Source of the DNA: Desulfosporosinus sp. I2
GTDB lineage: Bacteria > Bacillota > Desulfitobacteriia > Desulfitobacteriales > Desulfitobacteriaceae
Assembly (NCBI RefSeq): GCF_000960765.1
Contig: NZ_JYNH01000012.1
Span: 1 to 62,748 of the forward strand
Direction of reading: 5' to 3'
Length of the DNA: 62,748 bases
In this document: piece by piece, positions 1 through 8,162 of the stretch
How positions within the stretch are numbered: the stretch's first letter is position 1
Layout: every line of letters begins with the position of its first letter
Made by a program: the position numbers and the translations under genes
Notes under the pieces: generated by a model
Told to the model about the DNA's origin: nothing
Seen by the model: the letters and a program-made list of their open reading frames with translations, nothing else
Database searches by the model: none

Positions 1-683
1 CCCTCCTTATTCATTTCATATTTACGAGAAACTTTACGTTGCAACCTGCGAAGCCGTTTCTCTAGCTTTTTGACACGTTGGGACTTATTGATATTCTTGA
101 ATTTAATGCCATTAGAGCAGACTGCAAGCTCCTTTATCCCAACATCAATTCCAACTACTTCACCTGTCAGTTGGTCTAAGGTTTGATCTTGCTCAATTCC
201 TATAGATAGATACCAATACTTCCCATCGAACGAAATTCTAGGGTTGGTGTATTTTATACCTATCGGTAACTGCTCTGAAGTCTTAACCCATCCGACCTTT
301 TCGATAAGAACAATTCCAGCTTTTACTTTTAACTTCACATTGTCGTTGTAGAAGGATGGTTTTGATTTCTTTCTACTCTTAAACTTAGGCTTTTCGGCAA
401 GATGCTTAAAGAACTTCATATAGGCTTCACAGGCATCCTTAACGGCTTGTTTCGTGATATTGTTGGAGACATCATAAAGCCAAGAGAACTCTTCTGTTTG
501 CTTTAACTGTGTCAGTTCTTTCCTTAGATCATTGTCCGAGAGGAATTTCCCACCACTGGAATAATTGTTCTCTTGTCTGTCCAATGCCCAATTATATGCC
601 CACCGTGCAGTTCCGGCAGACTTCCATAATTGACGTTCCTGTTCTTCAGTGGGCTTTAGTCTAACTTTCTTTCCGAGCATCAT
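1..683 (-). CDS. tnpB: IS607/IS605-type TnpB (RNA-guided nuclease family), partial
   Basis: The frame is open from ATG at 683 (a second ATG follows at once) to the window edge, so only about 227 N-terminal residues are visible. It begins MMLGKKVRLKPTEEQERQLW, the usual TnpB N-terminus with the 'AYNWALD' helix. It reaches the first RuvC motif, GIDVGIKELAVCSNG, whose Asp is catalytic in the family. The other RuvC motifs and the zinc ribbon would lie outside the window. It overlaps the 3' end of tnpA by 23 nt, the normal IS607 arrangement. TnpB proteins are RNA-guided DNA nucleases that help retain the element. Whether this copy is intact cannot be judged here. Confidence 0.9.
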   Translation of the reverse strand, partial: MMLGKKVRLKPTEEQERQLWKSAGTARWAYNWALDRQENNYSSGGKFLSDNDLRKELTQLKQTEEFSWLYDVSNNITKQAVKDACEAYMKFFKHLAEKPKFKSRKKSKPSFYNDNVKLKVKAGIVLIEKVGWVKTSEQLPIGIKYTNPRISFDGKYWYLSIGIEQDQTLDQLTGEVVGIDVGIKELAVCSNGIKFKNINKSQRVKKLEKRLRRLQRKVSRKYEMNKE

Positions 684-1246
684 CCTCAAGTAACTCCTTT
701 ATCATTTTCTTAGCTTTATTGGCACGTTTACCTTGCAACCTGCAACTAAATACAGTAACAATCTGAACTAAATCTTCTACCAATTCCTGTTCTTTTTATC
801 AGTTGAATCAATAATCTCAATAGTCGTTCCGTATTTATCGCATAGATTTTCAATCAGTTCAAACCCGAACCTCAGCAACCTATCTTTATAAAGAATAACT
901 ACTTTATCAACCTCTGAATTGGTAATTAGATCAATAAGATGATTTAGTCCTTTTTATTATAGTTAATTCCACTCCCTATATCAGAAACAATCTCAAACTG
1001 ATAACCCTTAGCAATCATATAAGTCTTTACATTATCTTCTTGCCTAATGAGATCATCTTTCTGCTTGTGAGAGGAAACTCTACAATAACCGATTACTTTC
1101 CTGTTTAGTCTTAAAGTGTTTTTAATGCCCAAGAAATGATTAAGTTGTTCTTGAGAATAGTATCGGTATCCACTTGGAGCAATATGGTGGGGCTTTAAGG
1201 TATTATTTTTGTCCCAGTTCCTCAATGTTTGTTCCGTTTTATCAAT
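661..1246 (-). pseudogene. tnpA: IS607-family serine recombinase TnpA, frameshifted and 5'-truncated
   Basis: Homology runs from a MerR-like segment (IDKTEQTLRNWDKNN) through the serine-recombinase core (VIGYCRVSSHKQKDDL, catalytic Ser in RVSS) to the C-terminal KRANKAKKMIKELLED. Reading it through needs two -1 shifts, near 949-957 and 791-799. The coding strand reads ATAAAAAG at both places, so each looks like an A-run one base short. The usual N-terminal start is missing: the reading frame merges upstream into sequence next to the HD-GYP gene. The family catalyses transposition through a serine intermediate. Sequencing error in homopolymers is an alternative to real decay, but would not explain the missing 5' end. 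Confidence 0.8.
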
Positions 1247-1302
1247 AGTGTTTTGTAAACTTTTATATGGTTTAGACTGCTGCTTTAACCCTCTTAAACA
1301 AC

Positions 1303-2597
1303 CTAAACAATGAAAGCAATTTGCCCTGGTTCAGTACTGGCAGTCCGCTCTATCATTTCATTTGTGACCACTTTACAAAATATTTCTACGATTTCAGGAT
1401 CCAATTGGGTATCAGCGACTCTCTTAAGCTCAGCAATGGCCTCGTCATGTGTACTGCCTTTACGATAACTTCGATCCGATGTAATCGCATCATAGGTATC
1501 TGCTACGGCAATGATCCGGGATTCTAATGGGATTTCTATCCCTTTAATTCCATCCGGATAGCCATTCCCGTCAATACGTTCGTGGTGATGGCGTACCACT
1601 TGTCCTATATCAAACAAAAATTTGATACTTTTAATGATTGTTTGCCCCATAACCGGATGACTGCGAATGATTTCCCACTCCGAATCCAGCAGTTTACCCT
1701 CTTTATTGAGGATATTTTCGCTTACCCCGATCTTGCCTACGTCATGCAACACCGCGGCGTATTTAAGGGACTGAATCTTGTCGTCACTCATTTCGAGTCC
1801 TTCCGCAATAGCAACTGCCAGTTTCCCGACTCTTTCAGAATGTCCACTGGTGTATGTGTCTTTAGCTTCAAGGGCCTGAACCAAGGCTTCAACCGTGCTG
1901 AGATAATTCTCTCGCATGTCGACATAAAGTTGAAAAGAATGACGAGAGGCCAAAAGAGGTATAAAGAGTAATAGAACGCCCATTGGACCGAACTTATCGT
2001 AAAGCAAAGCCAATAAAAATCCAAGTGGAACAAGTGCTATGAAGTTAGGCACTGACCAACGAATATTGCCGAGCCATATCGTCCAGGGGGATTTGTTGAA
2101 CATCATTCCTAAGGCGACTGAGACGATAGTATAGTAATATTGATAATCATAAAAATAGATGCAGCAGCCAAATAATGAAGCATCGATTTCCAATCAAATT
2201 GAAACAAAGCAGGGTCAAAAAAATTAATTGCACTATATGCGGCAGCTAAAGACAGTACGTATTGTGAAGCATTAAAAACTCGTTTATAGAGTGGTTGCTC
2301 TGAGGCCACTTTGCCAAAAATAATTAGGCCCGATATAGCCACGGCTGTCAACGTCACTCCTAATGGAAACAATATCAACGAAGAAAGAAAAATAGCATAA
2401 CTAACCGTTACGTACCCTCCTTTCGGTAGGGCAACTGGTAATGATTCACTAGCAATCGCTAAAATCCCAAAGACAATTACATGAATTAATTGTATATTAC
2501 TCCAATCAGTATGGATTATATTCCATCCCAAAACAATTGTAGCTGAGGCAGTCACTAAAGCAAAAAATAATTTAAATTTTTTGGGCAAATTTTCCAT
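1303..2597 (-). pseudogene. Membrane HD-GYP domain protein, split by a frameshift
   Basis: The 5' part (2597 to about 2109) encodes five or so hydrophobic segments of a membrane sensor domain. The 3' part carries an HD-GYP domain with HSERVGKLA, the HD pair in AVLHDVGKIGV, HPVMG, HHERIDGNGYPDG and DTYDAITSDRSYR, all canonical for c-di-GMP phosphodiesterases. The parts are in different frames. At about 2120-2135 the coding strand has a tandem ACTAT-ACTAT; removing one copy restores INITIVSVALGMMF and a continuous protein of about 430 residues. The 5-bp duplication is therefore the likely lesion. Start ATG at 2597 follows a GAGGTGG site. If broken, it would no longer hydrolyse c-di-GMP at the membrane. 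Confidence 0.85.
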
Positions 2598-2633
2598 TAT
2601 CCACCTCTATAAATATTGGCCGACTACTTTAAA

Positions 2634-2708
2634 TTAGATTCTGTAGGCTGCTCCACCGGCGAGAACGAGAGTGACAAGAACAGTAATAGCTTTGAATAAT
2701 TTACTCAT
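2634..2708 (-). CDS. Short hydrophobic peptide ORF (24 aa)
   Basis: ATG at 2708 is preceded by a strong AAGGAGGTTACCGCAA ribosome binding site. It opens a 24-codon frame starting MSKLFKAITVLVTLVLAGG, a positively charged start followed by one hydrophobic helix. It ends 37 nt before the start of the membrane HD-GYP gene on the same strand, so the two may be co-transcribed. It resembles small single-pass membrane peptides. It lacks the Cys/Ser ring motif of AgrD-type autoinducers. No function is assigned. The support is the ribosome binding site and the spacing, not homology. Confidence 0.5.
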   Translation of the reverse strand: MSKLFKAITVLVTLVLAGGAAYRI

Positions 2709-2856
2709 TTGCGGTAACCTCCTTGATTTTTTTTTCAAAGGTACAGTTAACCGCTTCGCTCTTATTCCGTTCCGCTGTTTTTTCCGCTTCGCTAAGTAGG
2801 GAATTAAAACAGAGTTTCAAATCTAATTGTTAGGTAAGTCGGCCAAAGTCTGCAAA

Positions 2857-3510
2857 TTAATCGTTTCTGAGAAACTTTAGTTTCCTATTGACTGCATCAA
2901 GAGTAGCCTTAACGACAGCCTCCCGATCATCGTTTCTAACCAAAGCACAGCCTGTCAGTGTTTGTTCGCCTGGAGGGGCAATTAACGTTATAGAGACTAA
3001 GGCAATTTGTTGCTTAGCAAGCTGTGTAACTCCAACATCGTCGGTGACGAAGAGAAGTGTATCTGGGGTTAGAGGATTAATTGCATTAAGAGTTGCTTCA
3101 GCAAAAAGACGCAACTTATTATTCGAAGAGGAGGGGCCTTGCGCCACCCCTTCAATTAGCTTATCCCCAGCTTGCAATTCCACCTTAACTTCAGCCAGTC
3201 CATTAACCGTCCTAAGTGTCAATCCGACTAGTTTGGGGCGATTTGATCTTACTGATGCAATAGGTACTTCCTCTTCATCGTCCACTTGGGCAACACTAAT
3301 CTTCTTATGGTCGATTTGTACATCATATTGGGCTATCAAGATTGACTCAACATCCCTCACGATTTGCTTAGGTGCCCTTCCTGAATGGGAAAGAATGTGA
3401 ACTTCTTCAATTTCCCCTAGGCTATTAACGTTAATTCGAGCAGCTATGACAGATTTAATTTGCTTAATAGCCTGCTCCAAGTCATGGATTGAACAAGGCA
3501 TCTCTGACAT
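2857..3510 (-). CDS. Conserved hypothetical protein, two alpha/beta segments
   Basis: 217 residues, ATG at 3510 behind GGAGTG. Not recognised as a named family. It is soluble, with no signal peptide or membrane helix. Residues about 20-75 (VIAARINVNSLGEIEEVHIL ... VESILIAQYDVQID) and 90-215 (LVGLTLRTVNGLAEVKVELQ ... KATLDAVNRKLKF) have alternating strands and helices, recalling small ligand-binding or dimerisation domains. An acidic linker (DDEEEV) separates them. It lies alone between the HD-GYP/peptide pair and the terminator of hcp. A link to c-di-GMP signalling through its neighbour is only positional. Confidence 0.6.
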   Translation of the reverse strand: MSEMPCSIHDLEQAIKQIKSVIAARINVNSLGEIEEVHILSHSGRAPKQIVRDVESILIAQYDVQIDHKKISVAQVDDEEEVPIASVRSNRPKLVGLTLRTVNGLAEVKVELQAGDKLIEGVAQGPSSSNNKLRLFAEATLNAINPLTPDTLLFVTDDVGVTQLAKQQIALVSITLIAPPGEQTLTGCALVRNDDREAVVKATLDAVNRKLKFLRND

Positions 3511-3751
3511 GAAAACACTCCTCGATATTTTTAAATAATATCCTTACTTTATACTGCACTAAAGTATTTTCGACGTTTAATGATGTATTCCTTCCTACAT
3601 TCGGGCAACATGGTTAAAACTCTTAATTTTCTTCTTTGTTTTCCATAATTTATACCATTTTTTAAACTTATAGTTCTACTTTTCTCCATGATTCATGAAT
3701 TAATATAAGTAAGTATAAAGAAAACTTGGCTGGCGCCCGAAGACACTGTAT

Positions 3752-3781
3752 AAAAAAAGGGCTACCTTGTGAAAGGTAGCC
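3752..3781 (-). terminator. Rho-independent terminator of hcp
   Basis: On the minus strand GGCTACC, an 8-nt loop and GGTAGCC form a 7-bp GC-rich stem followed by CTTTTTTTA. It sits 30 nt past the hcp stop codon. Confidence 0.9.
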
Positions 3782-3810
3782 TCTAAGGTCTGAGTAATTT
3801 TTTCGAGCTG

Positions 3811-5454
3811 TTAGGCCATGAACATTTTGACATCATCTTCAACATTTGTGATGCCTGCAATACCGAAGTTTTCAACCAAAACTTTAACGACGTTCGGCGA
3901 CAAGAAGCCCGGCAGAGTTGGTCCTAAGTGAATATTTTTAACACCTAAGTGGAGAAGCGCTAATAAAACAATGACTGCCTTTTGCTCGTACCAAGCGATG
4001 TTATATGAGATTGGGAGTTGGTTGATATCCTCCAAACCGAACACTTCTTTGAGTTTTAAGGCGATGACAGCCAAGGAATAGGAGTCATTACATTGTCCAG
4101 CATCAAGAACTCTTGGAATTCCACCGATGTCCCCTAGGTTCAGTTTATTATATTTGTATTTTGCACATCCTGCCGTGAGGATGACAGTGTCTTGAGGCAA
4201 TGCCTTAGCGAAATCAGCGTAATAATCACGGCTTTTCATGCGACCGTCACAGCCTGCCATGACGAAGAAGCGCTTAATGGCTCCAGACTTAACAGCAGCG
4301 ACAACTTTATCCGCAAGAGCTAGGACCTGATTGTGAGCAAATCCTCCGATTATTTCACCTGTTTCGATTTCTGTAGGTGCAGGGCAATTTTTGGCATGGG
4401 CGATGAGTGCCGAGAAATCCTTAGCCTTTCCATCTTCACGGTCTGCGATGTGCTTAACTCCTTCGAAACCTACAACACCTGTGGTATAGACACGATCTTT
4501 GTAGGACTCTTTAGGAGGAACAAGGCAGTTGGTCGTTAGGAAAACTGGACCGTTAAAGGAATCAAACTCTTTATCTTGTTTGTACCAAGCATTCCCGTAG
4601 TTACCAACAAAATTGTCATATTTCTTAAAGGCAGGATAGTAATGAGCTGGAAGCATTTCACCATGGGTATAAACGTCCACTCCAGTTCCCTGGGTTTGGA
4701 TGAGCAATTCTTCAAGGTCTTTCAGATCGTGACCGCTAATCAGTATGGCGGGGTTATTTCGAACTCCGATGTTGACTTTTGTGAGCTCTGGGTTACCATA
4801 AGTGGTGGTGTTTGCCGTATCCAGGAGTGCCATTACATCAACACCGTATTTTCCTGCTTCTAAGACTAAAGCAACGAGATCACCAGCGGCAAGAGTGTCA
4901 TCCAGGGTGGCTGCTAAAGCCTTTTCGATAAAGGCAAAGATGCCAGCTTCTTTGTGTTCTAAAGTATAGGCATGCTCAGCATAGGCAGCAATCCCTTTTA
5001 AACCATAGGTCAACAATTCTCTGAGTGAACGAACATCTTCGTTTTCCGTAGCCAAAATGCCTACAGCCACTGCTTTTTTCTCGAAATCAACGGCAGGGGC
5101 GGACCAAATAGCCGCATCATTTAAGTTTGCTGGAATTGTGCCGCCTGCTTTAATGATTTCTTGTTTGAGCATTTCACGAAGAGTAAGACCCTCTTGGATT
5201 CTATCTACAAAACGACTTCTGTCGAAATTAGCATTTGTAATCGTGCTAAAGAGGCTTTCCATGATAAATTTATCAACATCCGGACGAACAATGCCCATAG
5301 CACGTGCTTGGACCGCATAAATAGAGATCCCTTTTAATGTGTAGATCAACAGGTCTTGTAAATTAGCCACGTTTTCAGTTTTTCCACAGACCCCTTTAAT
5401 TGTACAACCGGTTCCTTTAGCAGTTTCTTGACATTGATAGCAAAACATACTCAT
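3811..5454 (-). CDS. hcp: Hybrid cluster protein (hydroxylamine reductase / NO reductase-type)
   Basis: 547 residues, full length for the family. The N-terminal C5-x2-C8-x8-C17-x5-C23 pattern ([21 protein letters not shown]) binds the [4Fe-4S] cluster. The hybrid Fe-S-O ligands are visible in order: His in ISGHDLKD, Glu in THGEMLP, Cys in [24 protein letters not shown] and GQCNDS. In the family it reduces hydroxylamine or NO in the cytoplasm under nitrosative stress. ATG at 5454 follows a GGGGG-rich site. A CRP/FNR-type palindrome lies about 110 bp upstream, and NO reductase genes lie across the divergent gap, so a role in NO defence is consistent. Confidence 0.97.
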   Translation of the reverse strand: MSMFCYQCQETAKGTGCTIKGVCGKTENVANLQDLLIYTLKGISIYAVQARAMGIVRPDVDKFIMESLFSTITNANFDRSRFVDRIQEGLTLREMLKQEIIKAGGTIPANLNDAAIWSAPAVDFEKKAVAVGILATENEDVRSLRELLTYGLKGIAAYAEHAYTLEHKEAGIFAFIEKALAATLDDTLAAGDLVALVLEAGKYGVDVMALLDTANTTTYGNPELTKVNIGVRNNPAILISGHDLKDLEELLIQTQGTGVDVYTHGEMLPAHYYPAFKKYDNFVGNYGNAWYKQDKEFDSFNGPVFLTTNCLVPPKESYKDRVYTTGVVGFEGVKHIADREDGKAKDFSALIAHAKNCPAPTEIETGEIIGGFAHNQVLALADKVVAAVKSGAIKRFFVMAGCDGRMKSRDYYADFAKALPQDTVILTAGCAKYKYNKLNLGDIGGIPRVLDAGQCNDSYSLAVIALKLKEVFGLEDINQLPISYNIAWYEQKAVIVLLALLHLGVKNIHLGPTLPGFLSPNVVKVLVENFGIAGITNVEDDVKMFMA

Positions 5455-5562
5455 TTTTGTTTTCCCCCTATATTCTTATTTATAAGTTTGTGTTTCTCAA
5501 GTTGACTAAGGTTAGTTTAAATCAAATACGCTTAAACTACTGTGATTCTAAGGATTCTTTAA

Positions 5563-5580
5563 GTGTGAGAAAAATCACAC
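5563..5580. promoter_or_regulatory. CRP/FNR-family palindrome between hcp and the divergent gene
   Basis: GTGTGA-GAAAAA-TCACAC is a perfect 6-6-6 inverted repeat matching the TGTGA-N6-TCACA class bound by CRP/FNR-family regulators, of which HcpR is known to control hcp in Desulfovibrio and clostridia. A TATAAT box at 5590-5595 could serve the rightward gene; the palindrome would then cover its -35 region, suggesting repression rightward and activation leftward. No regulator gene of this family is in the window. Confidence 0.65.
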
Positions 5581-5642
5581 CGGATTGTGTATAATGAACA
5601 TCAACAATACTTAAACAGCATAATATGTGGGGGTAAAACATC

Positions 5643-6149
5643 ATGATTAACGAACTAGCTAAAAAGCCTAAACTTGCGAAAAGTGTTTTTATTGCCGAGG
5701 GTTGTAAAATAGTGGGCGACGTAGAAATCGGTGAACAATCCAGTGTTTGGTATAACTCAGTCATCCGTGGTGACCTAGCTAAGATTAGTATTGGAAACAG
5801 CACAAACGTTCAGGACTTGGTCGTTATCCATGTCAATGAAAATCAGCCCGTAACGATCGAAGACTATGTCACGATCGGGCATTCCGCTATTCTTCACGGA
5901 TGTAAGATTGGTAAAGGGTCTCTTGTGGGAATGGGCGCGATTATTCTGGATGGTACCATAATCGCTGAAGAAACCTCCATTGCTGCGGGGAGTCTTGTTC
6001 CAGGAAATAAAACCTTTCCCCCCCGCGTTATGTTGATGGGGGTACCTGCACGAGTGGTGAGAGAACTCACTGATATGGAGATAGCTGCTATGTACAAGAC
6101 CGCGGAACGTTATGTTGCTAAAGCCAATGCTCAGCAAAATCTCAAATAA
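5643..6149 (+). CDS. Gamma-carbonic-anhydrase-like hexapeptide-repeat protein
   Basis: 168 residues forming a left-handed beta-helix of hexapeptide repeats (IGEQSSVWYNSVIRGDLAKI, CKIGKGSLVGMGAIILDGTI), the typical length of YrdA/CaiE/Cam-like proteins. The three zinc His are visible: one in VVIHVN and two in TIGHSAILHGC. These proteins are trimeric; some hydrate CO2, most are uncharacterised. ATG at 5643 follows GGGGGTAA. The gene is divergent from hcp and shares its palindrome-containing promoter region, and it precedes norCB on the same strand. A stress or metal-related function is possible; carbonic anhydrase activity is not proven by sequence. Confidence 0.88.
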   Translation: MINELAKKPKLAKSVFIAEGCKIVGDVEIGEQSSVWYNSVIRGDLAKISIGNSTNVQDLVVIHVNENQPVTIEDYVTIGHSAILHGCKIGKGSLVGMGAIILDGTIIAEETSIAAGSLVPGNKTFPPRVMLMGVPARVVRELTDMEIAAMYKTAERYVAKANAQQNLK

Positions 6150-6200
6150 TCTCTGTGAGGAAAAGCTACAAGTCAAACGTTCTGCTAAAGCTAAACATTT

Positions 6201-6238
6201 CCGAAGCAGAATTTGGAACACCCATTTAAAGAAGAGGT
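6201..6238 (+). repeat. Dispersed GGAACACCCA repeat, copy 1
   Basis: CCGAAGCAGAATTTGGAACA followed by CCCATTTAAAGAAGAGG resembles 15109-15145 (CCGAGCAAAACATGGAACAC followed by CCACTTATAGATGAGG). Both are intergenic, in the same orientation, close to transcript ends. Function unknown. Confidence 0.45.
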
Positions 6239-6270
6239 ATCAGTTGATATAAACTGATGCCTCTTCTTTA
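6227..6270. terminator. Long hairpin between the hexapeptide protein and norC
   Basis: TAAAGAAGAGGTATCAGTT pairs with AACTGATGCCTCTTCTTTA around a GATATA loop, about 19 bp with one mismatch. Only a weak T tract follows, so it may be a bidirectional or inefficient terminator, or an mRNA-stabilising hairpin. Confidence 0.6.
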
Positions 6271-6345
6271 ATAACTGTATATTTTTATAACCCCGGTAAA
6301 CACTACTATAAATAAATTATTCTAATAGAATTGGAATGTAGTCTA

Positions 6346-6741
6346 TTGAAGTTAAAAACATTGTTGTTACTAAGCACTATATCTTTGGCCCTATTTATAG
6401 CGATTACAATAATTTCCTCAAGACTTCCGTCCCCTATCCCTGAATCGGCTGTGGCTGGAAAACTAGTCTGGCAAAGGCATAATTGTATAAGCTGTCATAC
6501 CTTATTTGGAAACGGTGGATATGATGCGGATGATTTAACGAATATTACCACTAAAAGGGCTTTGTCATACTTGATTGACTATCTTGTCCAGCCTCCCGTG
6601 ATGCGTCCCAACAACTACACTCATCACCCAGCACTCGACGAAGTAGATGCCGAGAATTTAGTGAACTACCTGGAGTTTGTGGATACCATACCGACTTTAG
6701 GGTGGCCGCCTCAAGAAGAAGATGCGGAGAAGGACTTATGA
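6346..6741 (+). CDS. norC: Nitric oxide reductase cytochrome c subunit (NorC-like)
   Basis: About 131 residues from the TTG at 6346, which has GGAA nine nt upstream; an in-frame TTG at 6331 is the alternative and no ATG exists. One N-terminal membrane anchor (TLLLLSTISLALFIAITII) is followed by a monohaem domain with CISCH and the NorC-type context NCISCHTLFGNGGYDADDLT; a Met in PPVMRPNN is a candidate axial ligand. NorC passes electrons to NorB on the outer face of the membrane. The stop overlaps the norB ATG (ATGA), indicating translational coupling. Confidence 0.85.
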   Translation: MKLKTLLLLSTISLALFIAITIISSRLPSPIPESAVAGKLVWQRHNCISCHTLFGNGGYDADDLTNITTKRALSYLIDYLVQPPVMRPNNYTHHPALDEVDAENLVNYLEFVDTIPTLGWPPQEEDAEKDL

Positions 6742-8123
6742 AGCTGTTTGAGTATTTTGGTTTTACAGGCAAGGTCAATCAATTAATGGCTCCCAAGCAG
6801 CAATTTATTGCCCAGAAAATTAGCCGAAGGTATTGTGTTTTTGCAATAAGTTTATTCTCCCTCCAAGGTATTGTTGCCTTGTTGGGCGCTGTTGATTTGG
6901 TGATACCCGATTTACCCTCTCCGATCCCCTTTGAATACGGTAGAGCGATTCATCTGGGTTTGTCCACTTTTTGGCCCCTTATCGGAACTATGGGTATGAT
7001 CTACTTCTTTATCACTGCTGAGCTTAATCGAGAAATTTATTCCCCCCGCCTTGCCCGCTGGCAATTTTGGATAGTGATATTATTTTGCTTATTAATCTTA
7101 GGGAGCTTGGCCCTTCGGATTGGTAATGGCCGAGAATTTCTTGAAGGAATGCCTATTTTTTATGTAGGTATCTGTTTAGCTTTAGCCCTAGCTTCCTATA
7201 ACCTTATCCAAACTTTACTGACCGATAAACGAAATATAACGCCTGCAGCTGCTACCATGACCGTAGGAATGACCTTTCTCTTGTTATTATTGTTACCGAA
7301 CACACTAACCTATACTAATCCAATCGCAGATGAAGCAACCAAGTTCTGGGTCGTTCACTTATGGGAGGAAATGGCTTTTGAGTTAACTTCAGCAGGCTTT
7401 ATTGCCACTTTTTACGTTGTTTCCGGCTTAGCTTCACGAGCCCAAATAGAAAAGTGGCTCTACTTAGAGGCCTCTTTGGCTGTTATCGGAGGCTTGTATG
7501 GTACCGGACATCATTATTACTGGATCGGTTTTCCAGCGGTCTGGTTAATTCTTGGTTCATTGCTCAGCCTGGTCGAGGTAGTCCCCGTGGGTTTGTTGGT
7601 TCATATGACCTATAAAGGCCTAAAACATAAAAAGATTCGGAGTAATCGAGAAAAACTTACTTTGTGGTTACTACTGAGCAGCGTATTTTATCATATTACT
7701 GGCGCATCCCTTTTGGGCTTAATTATCACCGTGCCCTGGGTCAATCTTTACATGCACGGCACGTTTTTTACATCGGGTCATGCGCATTTGGCCTTATTTG
7801 GCAGCCTAGGTTTTGTAGTTTTGGCCGGGTGTTATTACGTCCTAAGCCAAGGGAGCGAGCCCACACTCAAAGGCTACAAAGGAGGGGTTTTAGCGGTAAT
7901 CTTACTGAATAGTGGACTAATCGCTATGTCCTCAGCCCTGATGGTAGCTGGTTTGATGCAGGCTTATTTCTGGCGAATCTTAGGAATGGATTTTATGGAA
8001 GTGCGTTTATCCCTTAATCCTTATTTGATTCTGCGCGTACTGGGTGGAATGGTCTTTACGCTAGGGGATCTTCTTCTCTCTTGGCATATCTATAGAACCT
8101 GGCGGACAACAAATGCTAAATAG
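6738..8123 (+). CDS. norB: Nitric oxide reductase catalytic subunit (NorB)
   Basis: 461 residues from ATG 6738 (overlapping the norC stop), about 12 membrane segments of the haem-copper oxidase superfamily. Conserved His-rich helices are present: RAIHLGLSTFWPLIGTMG, WVVHLWEEMAFE, GTGHHYYWIG, YHITGASLLG and HGTFFTSGHAHLALFG, which supply haem b, haem b3 and FeB ligands; the Glu residues near the second and fourth sites fit cNOR. The reaction is 2 NO + 2 e- + 2 H+ to N2O. With hcp nearby it gives an NO-detoxification block. The length and separate NorC indicate cNOR rather than the fused quinol type. Confidence 0.93.
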   Translation: MKLFEYFGFTGKVNQLMAPKQQFIAQKISRRYCVFAISLFSLQGIVALLGAVDLVIPDLPSPIPFEYGRAIHLGLSTFWPLIGTMGMIYFFITAELNREIYSPRLARWQFWIVILFCLLILGSLALRIGNGREFLEGMPIFYVGICLALALASYNLIQTLLTDKRNITPAAATMTVGMTFLLLLLLPNTLTYTNPIADEATKFWVVHLWEEMAFELTSAGFIATFYVVSGLASRAQIEKWLYLEASLAVIGGLYGTGHHYYWIGFPAVWLILGSLLSLVEVVPVGLLVHMTYKGLKHKKIRSNREKLTLWLLLSSVFYHITGASLLGLIITVPWVNLYMHGTFFTSGHAHLALFGSLGFVVLAGCYYVLSQGSEPTLKGYKGGVLAVILLNSGLIAMSSALMVAGLMQAYFWRILGMDFMEVRLSLNPYLILRVLGGMVFTLGDLLLSWHIYRTWRTTNAK

Positions 8124-8162
8124 TTAGTACGGCTATGAAATTTTATGTTATGAGGTCACGAA

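Noticed and set aside
2634-2708. AgrD-type autoinducer peptide
   Set aside because: No Cys/Ser ring residue, no C-terminal cleavage motif and no AgrB gene nearby.
6227-6270. Enhancer or operator for norCB
   Set aside because: The long stem is better explained by transcript-end structure; no matching motif occurs at hcp.
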